NCBI RefSeq assembly: GCF_000611645.1 | Contig: NW_014012219.1 | Coordinates: 1 to 14,420, forward strand | DNA from: Monoraphidium neglectum | Lineage: Eukaryota; Chlorophyta; Chlorophyceae; Sphaeropleales; Selenastraceae | Length of the DNA stretch: 14,420 nt | Direction: 5' to 3' | Shown here: positions 1 through 8,238 of the stretch, piece after piece | How positions within the stretch are numbered: position 1 is the first letter of the stretch | Layout: each line of letters starts with the position of its first letter | Program-made: the position numbers and the translations under genes | The notes under the pieces: generated by a model | Seen by the model: the letters and a program-made list of their open reading frames with translations, nothing else | Database searches by the model: none | Told to the model about the DNA's origin: nothing

Positions 1-1444
1 GGAGGGGCATGGTGGCCCGCGTGAAGTGGATGTCCTGGGCCAAACCAGGGAGACAGAGGGTGGTCGCGCGCGCGTGCTCAAGTGGGCTGAGGTGCATGCA
101 AACGCGGTGCGTGTGCATGCGTGTAAGCAACAGGCGCGAGCCGGCGTGTAACAGCGGGAGTGGTGCTGCGCAAGCTGGGGCAGAAGGTCTGACGGAAACG
201 CGACGGTGGTAGCAAGACACTGCCGGGCACACAGCTGGCCTCGCCTCTGCCCAGCCATACGCGCGGCGGTCCCTGCGTTGCGCTGCCCACATCGCCCCGC
301 CAGTGCTGCGTCCCGGCTTCCAGCACAGCTGTTCTGGTCTGCGGTAATCAAACGGCGTGGCCTGCCTTCTGGGAGGTACGCATTGGCCGGGGCGCCCCCC
401 CCCTAACCCCCCAAAAAACCAGGGGTGCCCCCACCATCCGAGAGAATCCCGCCCGCACTCACGGCACATGCCAGCAGTATGCAAGGAGGGGGGGCCGCCG
501 CCTCCCACCTGCATGTTGATCTTCATGGCCGTGAGGCTCTCCAGTTTGGGCAGCACCATGCGGCTGAAATCCAGGAAGGGGCGGTCGCACTGGAGACAGG
601 TGAGATGGGGGCGGGCAGGGTTGAAATCCAGGGAGGGGCTAGTGCGCTTGAGAGGGGGTGGGCGCATAAAACCGTGTTTGGGGCGCAGCACACGCGTGCA
701 CCACAGCACCACTTTGCGGGCTCCAGGTCGCGCAAGATTGATGTACGATGTTGCGGCGCTCTGAGATTGTCGGTTTGCCACGTGCCCCTGCGCCCCCCGC
801 AACCCTCCTCCCATCCCGCTCTCCCCCCACCAACCTCCCAGTCTGCTGGGATGATGCTGAGTGCCTCGCAGTTGGTGAACCTTGACAGCCCGTCCACCTG
901 TGACTGGCTGGGGGCCACCTTGATGCGGATCTTCCTGACTAGGCTGGGGGTGGCAGAGGTTCATGGAGGGAGGGGAGTGTGGAGGTGATGAGCGGTGTTA
1001 TATTGAGCCTCAGGGGCGGACGGCGCTGCGAGATGCCGGCCAGCACAGGCCTGTGGGGCTGCGGCCCCGGAAGGGTGTCATGCCAAAAGACACGGCGCGA
1101 CAGCAGCAGCCGTAGGGCTTCCAGCGACCGTGGCAGGATCAGTTGCGCCCCGCTTGTCCCGGGGCGGGCAAGCAGGTACATCCACCTGGGCAGCTGCGCA
1201 TAGAAAGCCTTGCACACCAGCATGCCTCTCAGCTGGTCTTCTACTGGCAGGTGATCGTAAATGTTCTGTTTGGGTATCGGAAAAGGACTGTCAAGAGGCG
1301 CTGTTGGCAGCGACGGGATTGGTGTGTTTCCACGAGAGCGCAGCAGGAGCACAAGCTTGAGCAGCGGCTGCGCATGCCTCGCCATGGACGTACCATCCAC
1401 AGGCCGACCATTGTGGCGTCTCCCAGAGATAAATCTGCATTCAT
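1..1444 (-). CDS. F-box/leucine-rich-repeat-like protein, 3' end cut by the window edge
   Basis: This is the 5' part of a multi-exon gene. Exon 1 is 1444-1394 (ATG with A at -3, donor GTACGT) and exon 2 starts at 1265 after CCCAAACAG. Joined in phase 0 they read LGDATMVGLWM then NIYDHLPVEDQLRGMLVCK, which fits an F-box (LP..DLL..I..LP..D.L...VCK.F) at about residues 7-36. SLEALRLLLSRR follows. The end of exon 2 is unsettled: 1094 or 1022 (both phase 1) joined to 938, or 1047 (phase 0) joined further in. The next exon, about 938-835, reads RKIRIKV and LSRFTNCEALSII. Exon 589-509 (phase 0 at both ends) reads LPKLESLTAMKINMQ, and another begins at 34 (DIHFTRATMPL) and leaves the window. These short pieces look like leucine-rich repeats. 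F-box proteins recruit substrates to SCF ubiquitin ligases, so the target here would be bound by the repeats; the substrate is unknown. The F-box call rests on pattern only. Confidence 0.6.
622..660 (-). repeat. Decayed partial copy of the LRR exon inside the upstream intron
   Basis: Bases 622-639 match 565-582 at 17 of 18 positions (TGAAATCCAGG, A or G, AGGGGC), offset by 57 bases. The 565-582 copy lies in the exon at 589-509; the other lies in the intron just upstream of it (834-590). On the minus strand the intronic copy reads TSPSLDFN where the exon reads CDRPFLDFS, and it is preceded by CCCTCTCAAG, which resembles a weakened acceptor. The similarity fades beyond about 640. Confidence 0.55.
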
Positions 1445-1895
1445 CTTGCCCACACTGGCGCCTAAGCTGCGCTCGGTAGATCACGGCAGTGGAGATCAGC
1501 GAGAACGCCGAGACCTTGCCGCGGCACTTCGCACATGCAAAGAAGGGTTTGTAACATAACGCCCCTCAACTTTGTTCAAAGTGGAAGTATGTAGAGGTGC
1601 ATGTGCTGCACGATGTGTACCGCACATTGTTCTAGCGTCGAGGTGGGTGACGGCACTGCATCGGCGCTCCCCCTTGCCGGCTCAGGGACGGCCTCCATCA
1701 GGGAGGCTCCCTGTCTCGTGATCGGATGACAGCTGCAATAGTGGCTGAGGCACGTCTGAACAAGGGCTGACAGAGGCAACACGGGCAGAGCCTCACACTG
1801 CTGGTGTGATGACGGTCGTCCAGCTGGACAGGCCAGGCGCTCAAGCATGTGTGAACTGGATTCGCAACATGCGTTTGTGCCAATTGCAGGGGATG

Positions 1896-1919
1896 GTGTG
1901 CACACAGCGGTGTGCACAC
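1896..1919. repeat. Tandem copies of the palindrome GTGTGCACAC
   Basis: The self-complementary 10-mer GTGTGCACAC occurs at 1896-1905 and again at 1910-1919, separated by AGCG. Each copy is preceded by G, so 11 bases repeat exactly. The pair sits about 450 bases upstream of the F-box gene ATG, so it could be a double binding site for a dimeric regulator. No such factor is identified, and purine-pyrimidine alternation alone could also produce it. Confidence 0.5.
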
Positions 1920-2048
1920 TGTCGTATAAGAAGGTCCTTGTTTTGAACGGCTTGTGAGGCCGAAACATCCTACCAGGATCTATCGGGTCCTGCTACAGCT
2001 GCTCCGGTGCTTCCAGAGGCACTCGCCTTGCGCGAGAAAACCCCCGCC

Positions 2049-2113
2049 AACCTAGCAGGCTGTCTGCAGCGTACTGACTTAAGTCAAATCCCATCAGCTG
2101 ACTCTGCTAGGTT
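2049..2113. repeat. 10-bp inverted repeat enclosing a concentric 12-bp palindrome
   Basis: AACCTAGCAG at 2049-2058 is the exact reverse complement of CTGCTAGGTT at 2104-2113. The perfect palindrome TGACTTAAGTCA lies at 2075-2086. The two structures share nearly the same centre (2081 and 2080.5). The 16-17 bases between inner and outer arms pair only partly. No target-site duplication is visible at the edges. It could be a regulatory site, a remnant of a tiny inverted-repeat element, or chance. Confidence 0.5.
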
Positions 2114-3134
2114 TCGGCCACCCTCCAATCATAAGACGATCTCTGTGACCTAAATGCTGGCTTCATCGCATGAGCTCAATACATGCATGCCCAGCTTGCC
2201 GATAAAGCAGCACTGCGGCCTGCTAGCTTTGATGAGATGGAAGGGAGGCGTTGAAGTCACTTGGAATGCTGGGGACCCTGCGCTGTATGCAGCGGGGCAC
2301 TGCGTGCGTGGTTGCCCAGCGGCCTGCGTGGGGTAGTGCTGCTGCACACATGCAATACTGCCCGCCAGGCTGCTTTGGTTCACACAACAGTACTGCCGCG
2401 GCTCCTACTGTTGCAGCCGGCCCCTTGCAGCAGGCGAGTTATCACACGGCAAGCACGCTGCAGGGTGATGCAAAGCGCCGGCAGGCGTCAAAGGCCTCGC
2501 GCCGGCCGATCATTGCTCCTCGCTGCTAATGCATGGTTGGTGAAGCGTGTGGCGTGTTGCTGTGATGAGGAGCGTGTCGGGGCGGCGACCAGCAAAGATG
2601 CTCATGAGGGCCCGCGGAAGGGGAGGAGACCCTTGCAAGAGAACCTGCGACGGCCACTCAACTTGGGCGGGGCAGGCTGCAGCAGCCTGCCGGCGCGGTG
2701 GCGATCAGGTGGCCTCGCGCAGACCGCGCAGGTCACACCAGTCAACCGCGCACCGCTGCCCAAAGCCCACACAACTGCCAACGCAAACCATGCTCAAGGC
2801 GCAGGCACTCCACTCCTCCGCTGCGAGTGCGGTCTATTCCTGACGCTGGAGCATCAGCACAAAACATTGGGGACGAGGGGCGTCGGCGCGGGGTGGCGCA
2901 GCTGTGTGCGTCGTGCAACAACGGGCCGCAGCCCAGCTGGCGCACCGCATGACGCGCATCATGCGCGCGCTCAGACGTTCTGGACACGACTGGCGGGCAG
3001 CGGCCGGCAGCGCAGCTCCACCGGCCTCAGCGACAGGCGCGCTGGAGCGCGCTGCGCTGTGGGCCCACGAGGACGAGAAATCTGGGTCAAACCCTGCAGC
3101 CTGCTGGACAGGCGACACGGCCCGCTATGGCGTA

Positions 3135-3154
3135 GGCAAGCACCCGTGCTTGCC
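3135..3154. repeat. Perfect short hairpin
   Basis: GGCAAGCAC at 3135-3143 pairs perfectly with GTGCTTGCC at 3146-3154, with only CC between; as RNA it would more likely fold as an 8-bp stem with a CCCG loop. It lies in the gene-poor spacer about 1.5 kb beyond the methyltransferase stop codon. It is too short for a microRNA precursor, and no function is assigned. Confidence 0.45.
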
Positions 3155-3738
3155 GGGCCCGCAGCCCGCGCCCCGCGCGCGATCCGTGCGACGAACCCGG
3201 GCAGTGCAAGCAGCAGGCCGCAATCCTATGAGCTCAAAAGGGCGCGAGCTTTGCTCTCGTTTGGGTCTCGCCCACAGCCGTGGAATCGAGGCCGGGACGC
3301 GGGTGCCCCAGATACGTACACACACGCACGCACAGAGTGCGCGGCGTACGTGCCGCGTCTCAAACATGAGTCGCATTGGCTGTGCCCCAGCCGCGGTTCA
3401 GGTATGCAATTGCATGATCGGCAGCAATGGGCGTGCGGGCCTGGTTGGAAGTAGCCTTAGTGCCGCCCAGAGTAGCTCATCAGCGGATGCACCAGATCTC
3501 TACCCACCCAAAAAAATCCACCTCTCCACAGGACAAGATCCAGAAGGATGCATCCACGGACGCTTTTGGGAAGGCTCACAGCAAAGCGCAGCCAGGGCGC
3601 CCACGCCTCGCGTTGCCCGCAGAGCAGGGCGCGGGGCCCCGCGCCGCGTGCGGTGGCCGCGGTGAGCGCCGCCTGGCATGAGCAGTAGCCTGGCGTTCAA
3701 AGGACAGAAGGGCAGCTGCCGGATGCAAGTCCCGATGA

Positions 3739-3769
3739 GGGAGGAGGTCAGGGGGTTGGGGGTGGGGGG
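3739..3769 (+). other. G-rich tract with G-quadruplex potential
   Basis: Four runs of three or more G occur in 31 bases: 3739-3741, 3751-3755, 3758-3762 and 3764-3769, with loops of 9, 2 and 1 bases. This fits a relaxed quadruplex pattern on the plus strand. It lies about 880 bases past the methyltransferase stop, where any minus-strand transcript would carry the C-rich strand. Confidence 0.4.
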
Positions 3770-4647
3770 CTAGCAAGCGACACCTCCTGTGTTGCAGCCA
3801 ACTGGAAGCCGGCAAGTCGTAGAGGCTCATGAAAATGCTACGGGCGGCGCGCTGCCGTGGCGACCGGCCTGTTCAGTTCCTCGGCAATGAGTGCGCAGCG
3901 TGTTCGGCCCGCAAGTGCATCCTTGGCCCACGGGTAGGGCGCACACGGCGCGTTGAGCGGCACACGGGCGCGGGCGGCTGGCGCGCCGCCCGTCAAGCTA
4001 GCATCACAAATGCTGGGTGGCGAGCGCAAGCCGCGCCCAGCCCTTGATGGCAGCGGCGCGTCAGGTGCACAGCGCTGGCCGGTGTTGAGGCAGGGCATGG
4101 ATCCCAAATCAAGTGGCCCGCACACGGTCGAGGCAAGTTAAGTAGGGTCCATTTGGCAGTGCTTCCATCGCAATGTGGCCCCCAAGCAGTCTAAGGGGTC
4201 GCTGGCGCGGGGCTGTCCGGCCCGCCCCACGATCAGGGGCGCCTCTGGGGGCTGTGAGGGCCTTGGGAGACCGGGGGCTTGGTTGGGCCGGGCGCAGTGT
4301 TCATCAAAACATGTTGCAGCCGGAATGGGGCCGTGGTGACTGGAACCGGGTGCGTGCTCATGGGCAGCGCCACGGCCGGCAGCAAACAAGGTCGCTCGTG
4401 GCTCCCTACACATGTGGCCGGAGCAAGAGCAGGGGGAGCAGGAGGGGGGCGAGGGGGGACGCCAGAAGACAGACTGCCGCATCGACAGGGCCTGTCCCTG
4501 GACTGCAGGTGCTCGAGGGTGGAAGCCATGCAGTCAACAACTAGAGCTCTGCAGGGCGGCCCGGGAACGGGCGTCTGTGAAGCAGGCTGCGGGCGGCGTG
4601 TGCCAAGGGGCGGCAAGCCAGCCGTACCGCCCAGCCAACCCCAAGCG

Positions 4648-6799
4648 TCACTCAGCAGTGCGCGGCAGCAAGTCCGCGCCCTGGGGTGCAGAGGCCGGCG
4701 CCCCCGCAGCCTCGCCTGGCTCCAGCTTGATCGCCGCCGCTGCGTCCAGCCCAACCCCTGCGCCCGCGCCGCCGGCCCCGTCGCCGCCCGACGCCAGCCG
4801 CGCGACCGGCGCCTGCCCCAGCGCGGCGCCGGACAGCGCCGACCCGCGCCGCGAGCGCGGCGTCGCGGGCGGCGGCTTGGCGCAGGCGTACGCGAAGAAG
4901 AAGTCGCGGGGGTTGACGCCCGGTGACGTCAGCGCCTCCTCCAGCTCAGGCCCCACCTCGAAAGGCCCCAGCCATTCCACCGGCTCGTCCTTGCCCACCT
5001 GGCGCCCGCGCCACGTCGGCGACGCCGGCCGGGCGGGCGCCGCCTGCTGTTGCTGCTGCTGCTGCTGGTCCTGCTGCTGTGGCTGTGCTGCCGCGCCGCC
5101 GTCGTAGGAGCGGCGGCTGACGAGCAGCTCCTCGGTCTGGCGGTACAGCGTGGGCTTGGGCAGGAGGTACACCAGAACGCGCGCCCACCGCACCTCGCCG
5201 CGCCGCCCAGGGCCGGGCGCGGCGCCGGCGCCGGCGGGGGAGGGCGGGCCGGCGCCCGCGCCACCAGGCGCCGCAGCGGGCAGCACGGCCGAGGGCGCTG
5301 ATTCCATGGCTGCCGCCATGTGCGCAGCGATGCGCAATGCCAGAGGCGCCGCCGCGCTGGCGCCCGCGCCGGCGGTCCCGCTAGCGCCTGCGCCGGCGCC
5401 CGCCGCCGCCCAGACCGGCGCCGACGCCTCCGCGCTCGACGGCCGCCTGCGGCGCGGCTGCGCGCGCAGCACCCCCAGGCGCGCCTCGGGCTGCCCCAGG
5501 CTGATGAGCAGGAAGGTGCCGCCAGGCGCCAGCAGGCGGTGCGCCTCGGCCACATAGTTGCGCGCGTCCCCCAGGCCCGTCCCGCTGCACAGCACCGCGT
5601 CCAGCGTGCCCTTGTCCACCACGGCGCCGAAGCAGCCGTCGTCAAACTGCGGCATCGCGCGGCAGTCGGCGACCTCCCAGCTGCAGTTGCGGCGCGCGGG
5701 GCCGTCGGGCCAGGTGGCGGCCTCGGCGCGCATCTGGGCGATGACGACCGGCGAGATGTCGGTGTTGACGACCTGCCGCATCATGGGTCGAGGGATTTGA
5801 GGGGTGGGGTGGGGTGGGGGTGCGGTGCGCGGGCCGGAAGGAAATGGTGACTCCGTGATCGTGCACATGGTGCAATGAGCATGCGCAAGGGCAGGGGCAA
5901 CAGGAGGGGCGTCAACCTCGGAAGCTGCTGCCCCAAGCCTGCAGGGCCCACACGCGACCGCCTGTGACACGAGCCCTCTCCATCCCCCCACACCCCAACT
6001 ATGCGTGCGCCCACGCGCGTGCAAGCCCGCCAGCCGCGGCTGCTCCCCGTCGTGCGCGCGCCCCGCGCACCGGCGTGCCGTCCTCGCCGATGCCGATGCT
6101 GAGGTCGCTGTTGCCGCAGCCGACATGCAGCGCGGGCGCGCCCGGCAGCGCGAGCGCGGCGCGCAGCAGCGGCCTCAGCGCGTGGTACGAGAAGAACCAG
6201 TCAAAGTGGGCGGGGCCGGTGCGCGAGGAGTAGCGGCCGTCCCAGTACGACCCAGCGGAGTACATCGCGCGCTGAGCAAGGGCCGCCGCCGCCACAGAGG
6301 GCGAGCGCGGGGCCGCGGGGCCCGAGCCCGCAGACGGACCCGTGGCGGTGGACGGCCTGGCCGTGACTCGCACCGGCGGCGGGGGCGCAGGCGGCGGCTG
6401 CGGCTGCGGCTGCGGCTGCGGCTGCGGCGCCGCGGCCGCGGGCAAGTTGGTGCTGCCGGCGTCGCTGTTGCTGGCGCCGCTGCCGGGCCCGGTCATGTCA
6501 CTGGCGGCCGTGATGCAGCCACTGCTGGTGCTGGCGCTCGAGGCGCCAGCGCCCGCGAGGCTGCTGCTGGGGCTGGCCCTGCTGGCGCTGGCGCCTGCGC
6601 TGGAGCCGCCCGAGCTCGCGAGGCTGCTACTTAGGCTGGCCCTGAACGCGTCGCGGGCGCCGTCGCCGGCCACGCGCCACGGGCCAAGCCCCGTCGCTGC
6701 GGCCTGGGCCTGGGCCTCGGCAGCGGCCTCAGCCGCAGCCTTGAGAAGGCCGGCGCTGGCACCGACGAGGGGGACTGCACTGGGCTGCACAGAGAGCAT
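4648..6799 (-). CDS. SAM-dependent methyltransferase, METTL13/EEF1AKMT4/CSKMT-like
   Basis: Two exons, 6799-6071 and 5772-4648 (phase 0, donor CCG|GTGCGC, acceptor GCGGCAG), give 617 residues. The ATG at 6799 has G at -3. Residues 1-170 are Ala/Ser-rich with a QP repeat near 125-135 and may include a targeting peptide. The core follows: SYWDGRY at 184-190, FDWFFSY at 199-205, motif I LHVGCGNSDLS at 224-234, acidic NTDIS at 246-250, VVDKGTLDAVL at 294-304 and PGGTFLLISLG at 326-336. The intron falls between motif I and the acidic loop, and the joined reading fits the family well. A Gly/Ala-rich insert and a polyQ tract (about 474-486) precede the final strand FFFAYACAK (534-542). The C-terminal tail carries IKLE (591-594), a SUMO-consensus-like site. 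Relatives methylate lysines of eEF1A or citrate synthase; the substrate here is unknown. Family members are usually shorter, so the low-complexity insertions are notable. Confidence 0.85.
5044..5083 (-). repeat. CTG/CAG triplet tract encoding polyglutamine in the methyltransferase
   Basis: An interrupted CTG repeat on the plus strand reads as CAG on the coding strand and gives a run of about 12 Gln broken by one Asp. It lies between YDGGAAAQP and the conserved C-terminal strand, so it is probably a disordered surface insertion. Such tracts commonly vary in length between strains. Confidence 0.8.
6396..6425 (-). repeat. Hexamer repeat (GGCTGC)5 encoding Gln-Pro repeats
   Basis: Five exact GGCTGC units lie on the plus strand. 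On the coding strand they give alternating Gln-Pro in the N-terminal region of the methyltransferase, just before a Pro-rich segment. It is expected to be disordered. Confidence 0.85.
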
Positions 6800-8238
6800 G
6801 GCGCCGGCACCGGCGGCGCTGCTGTTGACGCTGCCAGGGGGGACGCCGCCGGTGGGCGGTGGGGGGCGCGTTGCCAGGGTGCCCGCAAGGGGGGCCGACC
6901 CACGCGCAGGCCTTGGGCCCGGGAGTTGCCCGCGAGGCGACCGGCAACCGCGTGCTCTCCAGTCCCTGCGCGGTTGGCGGCAAAGGGCGAAACAGGGGAT
7001 GCGAGCGCTCCATTACAGCTATCGTGCTGATCCGCTGCGACGCTGGCAGGAGCGGCCAAAGCGGCCGACGAATATCGCCCAAACTCGTCAGCCGGGCAAG
7101 CTCGCGCGGTTGCGGCGAGCGTGGCGCCCAGCTGAGGCCTGCGCAGAGTCTAACACCGCACTCAGTCACAGGCCCCAGGGCGATTGCAGGCCACGCTAGC
7201 AGAGAACAAGAGCTTCTCCGCACCACCCGAGTATCCATCAGCCAACACGCAGGCTGCTGTGGCAGCACATGGAGTGCTTTCATCAACATTACGGTGGAGC
7301 TGCAACACAAGCAGCCCCACGAAACCGTGCGATCATGCCCCCCTGGCGCCAACAAGCCCCAACGGGCTCCCACGCACCGGCACACTGCCGAAAAGCGCTG
7401 TATCACGTTTCAGCAACCCTCGCTGCGCCCGTTCTTTGCTGCTCCTGCTGGATTTGCCAGTCCCACGTCTGTCGAAGACGCCGAGTTTGCTTGCACTCTG
7501 TATTCATAGCCAAGCGAAAATTTGATTTTGACACCAGCTTTGCGGGCCGCACAAGCTTGGATCACAGCCTTACTCATGGGACGCATGAGGATGCAATCGT
7601 GCTCTGTGGGCCTGCAAACGTGCGCTCATGTGCTGCAATCAATTTCATGGGCTGCCTAGATGCTTATGTCGTTGCCCCTGCTGTTACACCAAGGCCGTGA
7701 CGTCTTCGGCCCGGCCGTGCCGGCAACCTTGCGCTGGCTCATCATCAGGCTGCAACCCCTCGCACTCTGGTGTACTGGTCGCCAGCCTTGGTGCCTCGGT
7801 GCCCTCCACTGCAGATCCATCCTGCTCATGATCACCTCCCTCATCACAGCTTACACAGAGCAGTCCACACACAAGGTGGCCCTGCACCTTCTGGTTGTGA
7901 GTGCTTGCCGTGGGCAGCCAAATCACCACCCTCGCCGCGGCACTCTCTACCGCTGCGCTGTCTCTCTATACACACACGAAATCACACACCACATCAGAAA
8001 CAGAAAGCGGCGTTTTGCAGCACGGCGCGCCACGATCAAGGCGGAAAGCAACCACACAGTGGCATGTCCGCACACAAGAGGCACTTGCCCTGCTCGTTTC
8101 AGCTGGGCAAGCGCGCGTGGGCCAGAGGACTCGTGCAAGCGCAAAACGGCATAAGGCCGTGGCACAGCTCAAAGAACGCAAGCCGAACTGCCCCCGCCCA
8201 CTCCCGGGGGGATTGCGGGTGAGCGGGGTCGGTCACAC
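6800..8238. other. 1.4 kb spacer between the methyltransferase and STAY-GREEN genes
   Basis: It should contain the 3' UTR of STAY-GREEN on its right side and the promoter/5' UTR of the methyltransferase on its left. The open frames here (up to about 285 codons, 6342-7199, overlapping the methyltransferase exon antisense) show no domain I know. No convincing TATA box is visible on the minus strand near 6850-7000. I found no RNA gene or mobile element. Confidence 0.55.
7851..7855 (-). terminator. Possible TGTAA polyadenylation signal of STAY-GREEN
   Basis: TTACA on the plus strand reads TGTAA on the minus strand, the polyadenylation signal used by many chlorophytes in place of AATAAA. It lies 384 bases past the STAY-GREEN stop codon, a plausible 3' UTR length. 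A second copy occurs at 7684-7688. A five-base match is weak evidence by itself. Confidence 0.35.

Larger units (their letters stand above)
1445..4647. other. Gene-poor 3.2 kb spacer between the F-box gene and the methyltransferase
   Basis: The right part should hold the 3' UTR of the methyltransferase gene (stop at 4648) and the left part the promoter and 5' UTR of the F-box gene. I found no TGTAA polyadenylation signal on the minus strand here. Open frames exist on both strands, the longest being 397 codons on the plus strand at 2261-3454. They overlap each other in several frames, carry no domain I recognise and are rich in Arg, Cys and Trp, as expected of chance frames in GC-rich DNA. A lineage-specific gene cannot be excluded. 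Structured elements inside it are listed separately. Confidence 0.6.

Noticed and set aside
390..420. C-rich stretch with CCCTAA, resembling a plant or algal telomere repeat
   Set aside because: Only one CCCTAA occurs, with no tandem array, and it lies in an intron of the F-box gene.
1550..1554. TGTAA on the plus strand as a polyadenylation signal
   Set aside because: No plus-strand gene upstream of it is supported; the region is the 5' side of a minus-strand gene.
5150..5850. Plus-strand open frames of 135-176 codons over the methyltransferase exon
   Set aside because: They are antisense shadows of a GC-rich coding exon with clear methyltransferase motifs on the minus strand.
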